A stretch of DNA of 64,000 nucleotides from Chryseobacterium ginsenosidimutans. GTDB lineage: Bacteria; Bacteroidota; Bacteroidia; Flavobacteriales; Weeksellaceae. This document shows, in pieces, positions 34,763-43,767 of the stretch; within the stretch, counting starts at the first letter, position 1; the number at the start of each line of letters is the position of its first letter. Position numbers and translations under genes: made by a program. The DNA lies in contig NZ_JANUCO010000001.1 of NCBI RefSeq assembly GCF_024807225.1, forward strand, positions 2,046,001 through 2,110,000. The letters run 5' to 3'. Below the pieces are notes generated by a model. The model searched no databases, was not told the origin of the DNA, and was given only the letters and a program-made list of their open reading frames with translations.

Positions 34763-35230
34763 TTATCTTTTATAAGAAACGTATTCTGCGTCTACAACCG
34801 TATCACCATTTTGATCGATATTGTCATACATTTGCTTTATCCTCATTTCCGAGCTCGTAAGAATTACGATTCTGTACTTTCTTGGGCTGTCGTTTACATA
34901 CTTAATCGTTAAATCCTTTGTCTCAGTATCGTAATCGTATGTACCTTCGATTTTAGAATTTACTTGACAGTCTGCTCCAACTCCTCCATAAGTTGTATAT
35001 GAAGTATAATAGTCAGTTCTGAATTCTAGATTGTTTTTAACAGAACATCCTGTAGGTGTATCTGTAGAAATTACCGTTTTATCGTCTTTTCCGGAAATAA
35101 CTTCTCTTTTACTGATCTTCCAATCCCCTTTCATCATATCCACTTCATAACCCTGAATGTCATCATCTGAACAAGAAGTAAGCGCTAACGCTGAAAAGGC
35201 AAATAAAAGTAATTGTTTTTTCATTTTCAC
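34763..35230 (-). CDS. Lipocalin-like surface lipoprotein
   Basis: A 155-residue lipoprotein (lipobox LTSC, Cys20). The residues after the cysteine are SDDD, matching the acidic lipoprotein export signal that sends Flavobacteriia lipoproteins to the cell surface, so surface exposure is likely. The mature part fits the small Bacteroidota lipocalin-like family: GDWKISKREV near the N terminus, then beta strands with a GCSVKNNLEF cysteine and KIEGTYDYDTETKDLTIKY. Ligand unknown. It has its own terminator and no evident partner. Confidence 0.82.
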   Translation of the reverse strand: MKMKKQLLLFAFSALALTSCSDDDIQGYEVDMMKGDWKISKREVISGKDDKTVISTDTPTGCSVKNNLEFRTDYYTSYTTYGGVGADCQVNSKIEGTYDYDTETKDLTIKYVNDSPRKYRIVILTSSEMRIKQMYDNIDQNGDTVVDAEYVSYKR

Positions 35231-35321
35231 AAATTTAAGAATATGCTAAAATATAAATAAATTTGAAATATTTATAATGAAATTCAACTTTTTTAAACGA
35301 ATGTTTGTAGAAAAAGTAATT

Positions 35322-35427
35322 TGGGATGGAAGTTAGAAGAAAGATGTGGGAAGTTTACTGTCTGTAAATATTATTTTTAGCACTACAAAAATAAACTTCC
35401 ATCATCTAACCTCAAGCTTCCAGCTTT
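35322..35427. repeat. Inverted pair of heptad-phased GGAAGTT/AACTTCC motifs
   Basis: GGAAGTT-type heptads at 35329-35356 face AACTTCC-type heptads at 35394-35424, so the region could fold back on itself. It sits 5' of the lipocalin gene and 3' of the alcohol dehydrogenase gene (both minus strand). Confidence 0.55.
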
Positions 35428-35428
35428 A

Positions 35429-36592
35429 TTAATAACTCATTTCCACAATTTTATAAGCATCTTGCGGAGTCAGTTTTTTGTATTCTCCAAGACCCAGCCA
35501 GTTTCTTTCTGTAAAGGCTTTTTCCACTCTTTCTGCAGTTCCGTTGAAGTCTTCTGTATATTCTGAAAGTTTGGTCTGAATATGTAAGCTATGGAAAAAT
35601 TCTTCTAACTTTTTGATTCCCAGTTCTGCTTTTTCTTCCACTGAACCCTCCGTAATTCCCCAAACTCTTTCTGCGTATTGAGCTAATTTTCCTTTTTTAG
35701 CCTCAAAATTATAACGGTAATGAGACGGCGCAATAATAGCCAATGTTCTTGCATGGTCGATTCCAAAATAAGCCGTCAGTTCGTGTCCCATTGCGTGAAC
35801 AGCCCAATCGGTAATAACTCCTTTCTGGATTAAACCATTTAAAGCCATCGTACAACACCACATAAAGTTTCCGGCTGCATCATAATTAAAATCATCCGCC
35901 AAAACCTTCGGAGCCGTTTCCTGTAAGCTGATTAAAATACTTTCAGCAATTCTTTCCTGCAAATCTGCAGAAGAAGGCGCTGTCATATATTGCTCCAAAA
36001 CGTGGGTATAAGCATCTGTCAAGCCATTGATAATCTGTCTTTGCGGAATTGATCTTACCACTTCAGGATCCAAAACCGAAAATTGTGGGAAAAGTCCGGG
36101 GCCGCCTGAAGCCAGTTTTTCGTTGGTTTCTCTTCTTGAAATTACATATCCCGAATTCATCTCAGAACCCGTCGCAGGCAATGTTAAAACACTTCCGAAA
36201 GGCATTCCTTCGCCTTCAAAAGTTCTTACCGGTTTTGTAAGGATTTCCCAAGGTTGACCATCATAATTTGCTGCTGCAGAAAGGAATTTTGTCCCGTCGA
36301 TAACAGAACCACCACCAACTGCCAAAAGGAAAGTGATATTTTTTTCTTTAATAAAGCTTAAAGCATTGATCAATACTTCATATTCAGGATTCGCAGGAAC
36401 GCCACCAAATTCGAATAATTCATGATCTTTCAAGGCTTCCTTTACCTGATCGTAAACGCCGTTGTTTTTGATGCTTCCGCCACCGTAGATCATTAAAACT
36501 TTAGCATCTTGTGGGATTTCTTTAGAAATTTTTGCGATTTCACCTTTCCCGAAAAGTATTTTTGTTGGATTTTTAAACTCGAAATTAAGCAT
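35429..36592 (-). CDS. Iron-containing alcohol dehydrogenase (YqhD/butanol-dehydrogenase type)
   Basis: A 387-residue NAD(P)-dependent dehydrogenase that reduces aldehydes. The N terminus (NFEFKNPTKILFGKGEI) and dinucleotide loop (YGGGSIKNNGVYDQV, then VGGGSVIDGTKF) are typical of BDH/YqhD. Metal ligands lie in WAVHAMGHELTAYFGIDHARTLAI, with His spacing as in the family, and an Asp upstream (GLTDAYTHVLEQ). YqhD-type enzymes detoxify lipid-peroxidation aldehydes with NADPH; cofactor choice is not certain here. It stands alone on the minus strand. Confidence 0.94.
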   Translation of the reverse strand: MLNFEFKNPTKILFGKGEIAKISKEIPQDAKVLMIYGGGSIKNNGVYDQVKEALKDHELFEFGGVPANPEYEVLINALSFIKEKNITFLLAVGGGSVIDGTKFLSAAANYDGQPWEILTKPVRTFEGEGMPFGSVLTLPATGSEMNSGYVISRRETNEKLASGGPGLFPQFSVLDPEVVRSIPQRQIINGLTDAYTHVLEQYMTAPSSADLQERIAESILISLQETAPKVLADDFNYDAAGNFMWCCTMALNGLIQKGVITDWAVHAMGHELTAYFGIDHARTLAIIAPSHYRYNFEAKKGKLAQYAERVWGITEGSVEEKAELGIKKLEEFFHSLHIQTKLSEYTEDFNGTAERVEKAFTERNWLGLGEYKKLTPQDAYKIVEMSY

Positions 36593-36848
36593 TGTTCTTA
36601 AATTTTTTGTAGACCAAATTTACGCAATGCAAAGTGAAAATTGAGTTAAGAAAGTTTTAAAATTATAATGATTGCATTTAATTAAAACTATTGAAATTTA
36701 ATATATTTATAGTTAACCGATACATTGTCATACAGAACCAAAGAAAGTGTAGGGAAGAATCTCAATTTAATTTTCTTAACTACTTAATTAAAGCTTAATG
36801 GTTTAAATTAAAAATATTAGATTCTTCATCATAAAGACAGAGGTAAAA

Positions 36849-37427
36849 TTAGTAAGTTCCATTATTTTTAGCTTCCAGTTTCCCAGTTTTTCTATTGATT
36901 TTAATTAAAAAAGACTCTTTAATTTCAGAATTTATTTTAAGTTTTAAAAGATAGAGCGAAACATATTTGTCCTCAATTTTATAAGAACTTCCCTGTTTAT
37001 TTGCCGAATCAACGGTGTAACCAAAAGTATTTGCAATTAAAATAGCTTCCGGAAGATTATCAACAAATCCGATAAAATCTCTCAGTTGTTGTTCTGTAGA
37101 AAAATATTTTGACTTGCTGTTTTCACAAGCAATCAGGTATGAAAAACAGTTTTCGTCCAAACATTTTTGAAAAAAGCCTTTCTCCGGAGCCGGATCATTG
37201 ATCGTCATAGATTTCGGCATCTGACTTTCGTAGATAATGGCTTTGTCGGGATCGGAATTATTACGAAGGACAGACCAATAATCATATTTTTTGTCGGGAA
37301 CGATGAAAGGATAAAGGAGTTCGGTATTGTCTAATATTTCCGGGATTTTTTTGAAATCGGAGGAAATAGTTTTCTGACTGAAAACTAAGCCTGATAATAA
37401 CAATAAAGCCGGAAATAATAATTTCAT
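36849..37427 (-). CDS. Secreted protein of unknown function
   Basis: A 192-residue protein with a clear signal peptide (LLLSGLVFSQ). The mature part is mixed alpha/beta with two cysteines (KCLDENCF) plus a third shortly after (LIACENSK), so a disulfide is possible. YSVL-like blocks and EDKYVSLYLLKLKINSEI suggest beta strands. I do not recognise a family. It is followed at 34 bases upstream by a small lipoprotein gene on the same strand, so the two may be co-transcribed. The 36593-36848 gap before the dehydrogenase holds one TGTCAT...GAATCTC dispersed string and AT-rich DNA. Confidence 0.75.
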   Translation of the reverse strand: MKLLFPALLLLSGLVFSQKTISSDFKKIPEILDNTELLYPFIVPDKKYDYWSVLRNNSDPDKAIIYESQMPKSMTINDPAPEKGFFQKCLDENCFSYLIACENSKSKYFSTEQQLRDFIGFVDNLPEAILIANTFGYTVDSANKQGSSYKIEDKYVSLYLLKLKINSEIKESFLIKINRKTGKLEAKNNGTY

Positions 37428-37460
37428 TCTGTTGTTTTTGCAAATGTAGCAAAGTAAAAT

Positions 37461-37865
37461 TTATTGGAATATGATTTTATACGATCCATTTTCCTCTTTT
37501 ACGTCTATACCAACACCCGTAAAAGTTAATTTATTGATCTGAAAACCATCACAACCTCCTTTAAATTCGGATGACTGTATTGAAAACTTAAAAATTTTAA
37601 GATTGGAATAGAAAGTATAATTTTTTGTTCCATTATAAGCACCTACATTTTCTAAAATAACCATATTGTCGCTTGTTTTAGTCAGTTGCACTCCAACATT
37701 ATTTTCGTCTTGGATGGAATAGGTCGTAATCGTTCCATTCGCGATAAGGTTTTCATCATTGACATCAACAAATTTAAAAGAAATAGGTTGAGGAGCATTA
37801 TAGCAGTCGTCACCACAGCCTGTGAAAACAAAAGCCATTAAAAGGAATAGAAATATATTTTTCAT
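37461..37865 (-). CDS. Small lipoprotein of unknown function
   Basis: A 134-residue lipoprotein (lipobox FTGC, Cys17) followed by GDDCYNAP, with the acidic pair placed as in Flavobacteriia surface-export signals. The rest looks beta-rich (ISFKFVDVNDENLIANG, NYTFYSNLKIFKFSIQ), ending in YKIIFQ. A late GGCDG could pair with the early cysteine. A single immunoglobulin-like or lipocalin-like domain would fit the length, but no family is recognised. Confidence 0.72.
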   Translation of the reverse strand: MKNIFLFLLMAFVFTGCGDDCYNAPQPISFKFVDVNDENLIANGTITTYSIQDENNVGVQLTKTSDNMVILENVGAYNGTKNYTFYSNLKIFKFSIQSSEFKGGCDGFQINKLTFTGVGIDVKEENGSYKIIFQ

Positions 37866-37928
37866 AGAATACAGATTTGATTGGCGTGAAATGTAAAATT
37901 AATGATTAAAGTGCAGGATTCAAAATTA

Positions 37929-38486
37929 TTATAAGCCTGAATTGTTGTAACGAGTTCTGAATATTTTCAAAACCTGTGCAAGTTGATAGTCTGTAATATC
38001 AAAATCATCAATTTGTATTTCTGTTTTTTCGTCGTTATGAAAAAAGTATAAATAATTACTTTCAATTACAGGTTGTTGCCTTGAGTCGGGATTATTAGTA
38101 TGTTTAACAGTGATTTTTTCAAGTTGTATTTCACTCCACAAATATCTCGGATTACTCTTTATCTTAATTCCTTTTTCATTGATGGATATAATAATTTTAG
38201 ACATATTTTTTATCTCTAAAATTATTTTCAGTACAAGGAAAATGAGTAATCCGGATATTAAAATTATTGTTCCAATAAATATTGCAGTAGAATCAAAATG
38301 ATCAATGGCAAGTTTAAGTATGAAACTTCCTACAATGATGAAAACACAATAACTGCAAATCATAAAAAGCCTTGTAGATATTGAATATTTAATGGAAACT
38401 TCTTCGGGAATAGTATTTTCGTCATATAGGATCTTATGTCTTTTGTAGATATTGTATTCTTCGCAAATAGAAATTATACTTACCAA
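37929..38486 (-). CDS. Membrane protein with a PH-like cytoplasmic domain; true start probably upstream in another frame
   Basis: The 185-residue frame begins at a TTG inside a hydrophobic stretch, which is unlikely as a real start. It has two membrane segments (RLFMICSYCVFIIVGSFILKL and IFIGTIILISGLLIFLVLKII) and then a beta-rich domain (KIIISINEKGIKIKSNPRYLWSEI) resembling the STM3941-type PH-like proteins. Upstream, an ATG at 38596 opens MKIGIIFSVIFGIIALFIGI in another frame. Adding one base at the AAA run (TTT on the plus strand, 38525-38527) would join them into a 222-residue protein with four membrane segments. This is a proposed single-base deletion, less certain than the insertions elsewhere. 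Confidence 0.6.
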   Translation of the reverse strand: MVSIISICEEYNIYKRHKILYDENTIPEEVSIKYSISTRLFMICSYCVFIIVGSFILKLAIDHFDSTAIFIGTIILISGLLIFLVLKIILEIKNMSKIIISINEKGIKIKSNPRYLWSEIQLEKITVKHTNNPDSRQQPVIESNYLYFFHNDEKTEIQIDDFDITDYQLAQVLKIFRTRYNNSGL

Positions 38487-38835
38487 TGTTCCTATGAAAA
38501 AAATAATTGAAAGAGGAAAAGCAATTTAAAAAAATAAATTCCAATGAATAAAGCTATAATTCCAAAAATGACGGAGAAAATAATTCCAATCTTCATTTGT
38601 ATTTTAATTTTTGTGAAGATACATTTTAAACTTAATTTACAGAAGATTTTATAGAAAACATTTCGATTCCACGGATATTCTGAACCTCTCCAAACAGTAG
38701 CTTTTAGGCAAATGATAAGAGTTTGAATTAAAAATATTAAGCTAAAAACAGAGTGAATAGAATTGCCTTTTTTTCTAAAAATTATCGTAAACTTTTCATT
38801 AGGTAAAAATAATAACAAAATCGTTTTAGTACTCT

Positions 38836-39291
38836 CTATCTTTTTATTTCTGTATTATTATTGTTATCAAAATCAGCACTTATAAGTTCTCTTGCATAAG
38901 AATTGACGCTTTTATATTTTTCGAAAAGTATATGCTTTATGGCTTCGGGAATTTCCTTTGATTTAATAAAATTATATACAAGTTCGGCTCTTATTGATCT
39001 TAATTCAAATAAAACAAGCTTGTAGGTATTTTTTTTGTTGTCAACTTGAAATAAAGTGTCAATTGCAGTTACCGCAGTTGTTAAAGCTCCAAGAATTAAA
39101 ATATTTGTTGTTAAATCTAAGTCTTTAATTTTCATTATCCCGGAAAAAACGGTAATAGTTCCGGCAAAAGCAATTTGAATTATCCGGATAAAATAAAACA
39201 TCCAAGTATAACTTCTGGCTTTTCTTTCAATTCTGTTAATTTCCTTTTGTATCTGCAGATAAAAAGGGTCGGTTATAGAGTCTTCTTTCAT
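38836..39291 (-). CDS. SLATT/DUF4231-like two-TM membrane protein
   Basis: A 151-residue protein with an N-terminal amphipathic helix (LQIQKEINRIERKARSYTWM), two membrane helices (FYFIRIIQIAFAGTITVFSG and TNILILGALTTAVTAIDTLF) joined by a short loop, then a cytoplasmic helix (QVDNKKNTYKLVLFELRSIR). This layout, with a TA(I)D-like end of the second helix and an aromatic-charged helix after it, matches the SLATT/DUF4231 fold. Some SLATT proteins are predicted pore-forming effectors in nucleotide-signalling defence systems, but no cyclase or sensor is adjacent here. Its neighbour downstream is another membrane protein of unknown role. Confidence 0.68.
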   Translation of the reverse strand: MKEDSITDPFYLQIQKEINRIERKARSYTWMFYFIRIIQIAFAGTITVFSGIMKIKDLDLTTNILILGALTTAVTAIDTLFQVDNKKNTYKLVLFELRSIRAELVYNFIKSKEIPEAIKHILFEKYKSVNSYARELISADFDNNNNTEIKR

Positions 39292-39375
39292 GGTAAAATT
39301 AGTTTTACATAAAATTATATAATTAATTTCAAGAAAATATATTAAATGTTTAATTAATTTTTAAACTAAATTCCA

Positions 39376-39406
39376 TTTGAATTCCACCCAAAATCCCCTA
39401 CATTTG
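39376..39406 (+). promoter_or_regulatory. Promoter of ppc, four bases from the ATG
   Basis: TTTG (39376-39379), 19 bases, TACATTTG (39399-39406). Transcription should begin at or next to the ATG at 39411. Confidence 0.8.
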
Positions 39407-39410
39407 TTAT

Positions 39411-41945
39411 ATGATACACGACCAACGCGCAGAAAAATTCAGGCAAATCGTGGAAAATAAGTTCCAGATTTACAATTCATTATTTATGAGCCTGCCTTAT
39501 GATAAAATGACGAATATCGGGATGTTGCTTCCTTTTCTTTGTGAAGAAAGCAAGATCGGTTACGAAGCCGGAAAAACACCTGAAGAAATCGTTGAAGAAT
39601 TCTTTAAAAATCATACCGATTTACAGACTGAAGAGCAGAAAACCGAACTGCTTTTTAAAATTATACAATATATTGAAAGACAGGTGGTTTTGTTTGATAG
39701 TATCGAAGATGCTGCCTTTCCGAAAATTCATTCCGAAAGCGATAACGGAACGGTAACCAATATGTACGAACGCTCATTACAGGATCATAAATTGGAAAAA
39801 ATTCGTGAAAAATTAAAGGATTTTGCAGTAAAAATTGTTTTTACGGCTCACCCGACTCAGTTTTATCCGAATTCGGTGCAGAGAATCCTTCATGATCTTA
39901 GAAACGCGATTACGACAGATTCTATCACCAATATCGATATGTTGTTACAGCAATTAGGGAAAACACCGTTTGTGAACAAGGAAAAGCCAACTCCGATCGA
40001 TGAAGCTTTGAGCATCATTTATTATCTGAGATATGTCTATTATGACACGATCGGCGAACTTTTTACAAAGATAAAAACGACTTTTGGGAACGAGCATTTT
40101 CATCTGCATGAAGACTTGATACAACTTGGTTTTTGGCCGGGAGGAGACCGCGACGGAAATCCTTTTGTAACCGCGGATGTTACGAAAAGAGTGGCAGAAG
40201 AACTTCATTCTGCGATTTTAAAGGCTTATTATAACAATCTTAAATCCGTAAGAAGAAGACTAAGTTTCCGCGGAGTTTCTGATGTGTTGACAAAATTAAG
40301 CAATGAATTATATGCTGCTATTTTCAGAAATGAAAAAATCACGGCAGATGATATTATTAAAAGACTTAATGAAGCTGAGGAAATTGTGGTTACTCAGCAC
40401 AATTCTTTGTTTTTAAACTTACTGACAGATTTCAGAGACCGTGTGAAAATTTTCGGAACACACTTTGCGACGTTGGATGTTCGACAAGACAGTAGAATTC
40501 ATCAACAGGTTATTGATGAGGTTTTTGCTAAAGTTTTTGGAAATATTGAAGCAACCCAAGAAGATAAATTTAATCAATTAATTCAAATTTCAGAAAAAGT
40601 AAATCCTGATGATTTTGAAGATATTGTAAAAGATACTTTACTCACGGTTTCTCAAGTCTCAGAAATTCAGGAACTGAATGGGTTGAGAGGAATGAACCGT
40701 TATATTATTTCTAATTCCGATGCGGTAAAAGATGTGATGAATGTGTATGCATTTTTCAAGGTTTGTGGTTATCAGCATGAGGAAATTAATATGGATATTG
40801 TTCCGCTTTTCGAGACAATGGAAGGTCTTTCCAACGCTGAAAATGTGATGAATGAATTGTATCAAAACCCAATCTACAAAAAGCATTTAGCGAAAAGGGG
40901 AAATCAGCAAACGATCATGCTTGGTTTCTCAGATGGAACGAAAGATGGAGGTTATCTGAAGGCGAACTGGGAAATTTACAAAGCAAAAGAAGTTTTAACG
41001 AAGCTTTCTGAGGAAAATGAAATTAAAGTTGTCTTTTTCGACGGACGAGGTGGCCCACCTGCAAGAGGTGGTGGAAAAACCCACGATTTCTACGCTTCAC
41101 AAGGAAAAACAATTGCCAATAATAAAATCGAATTAACGATTCAAGGACAAACAATTACAAGTATTTTCGGGAATAAAGAACAGGCAAAATATAATTTCGA
41201 ACAACTTTTAACAGCCGGAGTTGAGAATGATGTTTTCAAAAATGCTAAAAAAGATTTAACGGAAAAAGAAAGAGCTTTAATTATCGAATTGGCGGATATA
41301 AGTTATCAGAAATATTCAGATTTAAAGGCGCATCCGATGTTTGTTCCGTACTTGCAGGAAATGAGTACGCTGGAATATTACGGAAAAACCAATATCGGAA
41401 GCCGTCCGTCAAAAAGAGGGGGCGGAAGTGAGCTTAAATTCGAGGATTTAAGAGCCATTCCGTTTGTGGGTTCTTGGGCGCAGCTGAAGCAGAATGTTCC
41501 CGGATTTTTCGGTTTCGGTTTTGCCATGGAAGAAATGAAAAAACAGGGGAGATTTGATGAAGTAAGAGAGCTATACAAAGGTTCAGACTTCTTTAAAACA
41601 TTGGTTTTGAACTCAATGATGAGTATGAATAAATCTTATTTCCCATTAACTTATTATATTAAAAACAATCCGAAATTCGGTGAATTCTGGAATGTACTTT
41701 TCGACGAATTTAATCTTTCAAAAAATATTATGCTTGAATTAACAGGCTTTAAAATGTTGCAGGAAGAAGATCCGCTTTCGAGAAAGTCGGTTAAAATTCG
41801 TGAGAGAATTGTATTGCCGTTGTTGAGCATTCAGCAATATGCGTTAATGAAAATCCAGAAAGGAGAAGGAAATAAAGAAGCGTACGGAAAGTTGGTGACG
41901 CGTTCTCTGTTTGGAAATATTAATGCGAGCAGGAATTCGGCTTAA
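39411..41945 (+). CDS. ppc: Phosphoenolpyruvate carboxylase
   Basis: An 844-residue enzyme making oxaloacetate from PEP and bicarbonate, feeding the TCA cycle and amino-acid synthesis. Conserved blocks: FTAHPTQFYP with the catalytic His (about 149), GFWPGGDRDGNPFVT, HFATLDVRQD, and DGRGGPPARGGGKTHDF, a variant of the usual GRGGxxGRGGGP loop. SRPSKRGGG and FGFGFAMEE follow. The last residues are RNSA, where most PEPCs end in an invariant RNTG. The promoter suggests a leaderless or nearly leaderless mRNA. A terminator shared with the convergent peptidase gene follows. Confidence 0.95.
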   Translation: MIHDQRAEKFRQIVENKFQIYNSLFMSLPYDKMTNIGMLLPFLCEESKIGYEAGKTPEEIVEEFFKNHTDLQTEEQKTELLFKIIQYIERQVVLFDSIEDAAFPKIHSESDNGTVTNMYERSLQDHKLEKIREKLKDFAVKIVFTAHPTQFYPNSVQRILHDLRNAITTDSITNIDMLLQQLGKTPFVNKEKPTPIDEALSIIYYLRYVYYDTIGELFTKIKTTFGNEHFHLHEDLIQLGFWPGGDRDGNPFVTADVTKRVAEELHSAILKAYYNNLKSVRRRLSFRGVSDVLTKLSNELYAAIFRNEKITADDIIKRLNEAEEIVVTQHNSLFLNLLTDFRDRVKIFGTHFATLDVRQDSRIHQQVIDEVFAKVFGNIEATQEDKFNQLIQISEKVNPDDFEDIVKDTLLTVSQVSEIQELNGLRGMNRYIISNSDAVKDVMNVYAFFKVCGYQHEEINMDIVPLFETMEGLSNAENVMNELYQNPIYKKHLAKRGNQQTIMLGFSDGTKDGGYLKANWEIYKAKEVLTKLSEENEIKVVFFDGRGGPPARGGGKTHDFYASQGKTIANNKIELTIQGQTITSIFGNKEQAKYNFEQLLTAGVENDVFKNAKKDLTEKERALIIELADISYQKYSDLKAHPMFVPYLQEMSTLEYYGKTNIGSRPSKRGGGSELKFEDLRAIPFVGSWAQLKQNVPGFFGFGFAMEEMKKQGRFDEVRELYKGSDFFKTLVLNSMMSMNKSYFPLTYYIKNNPKFGEFWNVLFDEFNLSKNIMLELTGFKMLQEEDPLSRKSVKIRERIVLPLLSIQQYALMKIQKGEGNKEAYGKLVTRSLFGNINASRNSA

Positions 41946-42040
41946 ATTAAACTTTGAACCATTAGATTTATTTAAGGAGTTAAGATTATTAAACTTTAAA
42001 TTTAAGAAATGCTGAGCTTGTTGAAGCATCTATAAACATA

Positions 42041-42070
42041 AAAAAACCTCTCAACTCGAGAGGTTTTTAT
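42041..42070. terminator. Bidirectional terminator between ppc and the S8 peptidase
   Basis: AACCTCTC (42045-42052) pairs with GAGAGGTT (42058-42065), A and T runs outside. Confidence 0.85.
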
Positions 42071-43681
42071 TTATTCTTTTATAAATTTTTCATAATAAAT
42101 CTTATCCTTCGTCTGGATTTTCAGGTAATAAACTCCTTTCGCAAAGTCCTCAACTTTCACAGATTTTTGATTATTCACTTTCGTAATTAATCTTCCTAAA
42201 TTATCGTAAACTTCCAATGAAAGAACGTCGCTTTCAGAAGCGATATTCAGAATATTTTTAACGGGATTCGGGAAAATGGCGATATTATTTTTCTTGACTA
42301 ATTCTGAAGTATTCAAAACATTATTGTAAAAATTTCCGAAATTAAGAATTCCAAATCCCATTTGATCGGTGTGATTAGGATAAAGTGATGCTGTTTCTCT
42401 TAATCGGTTTCTCATCAAATCCCGGTTCATGGTAGAGAAAGCCTGAATCAGACAGGCAACTCCTCCCGCTGCAATTGGCGTTGCAATCGATGTTCCGCTT
42501 ACAGAAATCGTTGAATTATTATTGGAAACGCTTGTTGCAGCTGTTCCTCTTGCACTTGCATCCGGTTTTGTCGCTCCCACGGAATTCGGTCCGTATGAAG
42601 AAAAATTAGATGAAACTCCCGCAGAATCTACAGATCCGATCGTGAAAACTTTCGTATTATCACCCGGCGTCAATAAATAATGCCACGGTTGCACTCCTGA
42701 ATTTCCGGCAGCAAATAAGGTGAAAATTCCTTTATTAACGGCGATTTCTGCTCCTCTTGCGATGAAAGATGTTGTTCCGTTAAGATTAGCGTACGTATAA
42801 CTATATTTCGGATCGTCGAAAGTAGCGTAACCTAAAGAGGTTGTAATCATGTCAACGCCTTTTCTGTCGGCTTCTTCCGCAGCTTCGATCCAGTATAATT
42901 CTTCTTCCGGAATTTCGACGGTAGCATTTTCACTTCGGTAAAGATAAAAATCGGCATCCGGCGCAGATCCTACAAAAGTATCCTGAACATATCCTCCGAT
43001 TGCTCCCAAAATTGCAGAGCCGTGGTTGTTGAGAGTCGTATTGTAAATATCGGTGCTTTTTGTTACAAAATCATAACCACCTTTGATATGTCCGTTTGTC
43101 CATAATCTTGAATAGGCAGAACCTGTATTTACAAAAGGAAATCCTGTGTCAATCACAGCAATGGTAACTCCTGTTCCTGTATAACCCGCCAAATGAAGCG
43201 GACGAAGATTGATCTGATCAATCTGTTCAGAACCTGCTCCGTAATCGAATGTTGTTAAAGTTTTATTGGTAGAATTTGTTGGATTTTCCCACTTGTTCTG
43301 ATGGCTTATTTTCGTTCCTCCCGAAGAATTTTTAGCAAAACTTTCAACAGACTGCACATAAGTCTGCGTCTGGAGCGTTGCAATCTGAGCCGGAGTTGCA
43401 TTTACAGCGGCACCGTTTAGCCATTTAGAATAATCTGTAACGGTGAATCCTAAGCTTTGAAGATTCGTAATATAAGATTGTTCGATGGGAGCGTCCTGAT
43501 CATTCAGAGCAATTCCTAATGAAGTTCTGCGGTTAAGGGACTTTTGAGACAGCTCAGACAAAGGGTTTGCGTAAAATGCAGCCTTGTTTGGTTTGTCTTT
43601 AAAAAATACAAAAACAAGCGATGTCTGTGCAAAACTCACAGAGTAACCTGCTAAGAAACAAAAGAGTAAAGTTTTTTTCAT
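42071..43681 (-). CDS. Secreted subtilisin-like (S8) peptidase with T9SS sorting domain
   Basis: A 536-residue exported protease. A signal peptide (VSFAQ) and an inhibitor-like propeptide (about 20-130) precede the catalytic domain, with Asp in IAVIDTGFP (about 175), His in NNHGSAILG (about 219) and Ser in SGTSIATPIAAGG (about 397). The C-terminal about 75 residues (IAIFPNPVKNILNIAS to DFAKGVYYLKIQT) form a type A T9SS sorting domain, so it should cross the outer membrane by the gliding-type IX system and be surface-attached or released. Likely an extracellular protease for nutrient acquisition. Confidence 0.94.
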   Translation of the reverse strand: MKKTLLFCFLAGYSVSFAQTSLVFVFFKDKPNKAAFYANPLSELSQKSLNRRTSLGIALNDQDAPIEQSYITNLQSLGFTVTDYSKWLNGAAVNATPAQIATLQTQTYVQSVESFAKNSSGGTKISHQNKWENPTNSTNKTLTTFDYGAGSEQIDQINLRPLHLAGYTGTGVTIAVIDTGFPFVNTGSAYSRLWTNGHIKGGYDFVTKSTDIYNTTLNNHGSAILGAIGGYVQDTFVGSAPDADFYLYRSENATVEIPEEELYWIEAAEEADRKGVDMITTSLGYATFDDPKYSYTYANLNGTTSFIARGAEIAVNKGIFTLFAAGNSGVQPWHYLLTPGDNTKVFTIGSVDSAGVSSNFSSYGPNSVGATKPDASARGTAATSVSNNNSTISVSGTSIATPIAAGGVACLIQAFSTMNRDLMRNRLRETASLYPNHTDQMGFGILNFGNFYNNVLNTSELVKKNNIAIFPNPVKNILNIASESDVLSLEVYDNLGRLITKVNNQKSVKVEDFAKGVYYLKIQTKDKIYYEKFIKE

Positions 43682-43767
43682 GTATTTATTTTCTATAAAG
43701 ATAAAACAAAATCAATAAAATTTTTGATAGGATGTTAAATTCCTTATTTTTACAAAAATATTTATTT

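Noticed and set aside
38597..38818. 5' extension of a 108-residue ORF from a TTG at 38818
   Set aside because: Composition and the lack of a plausible start context look non-coding; only the part from the ATG at 38596 looks like protein.
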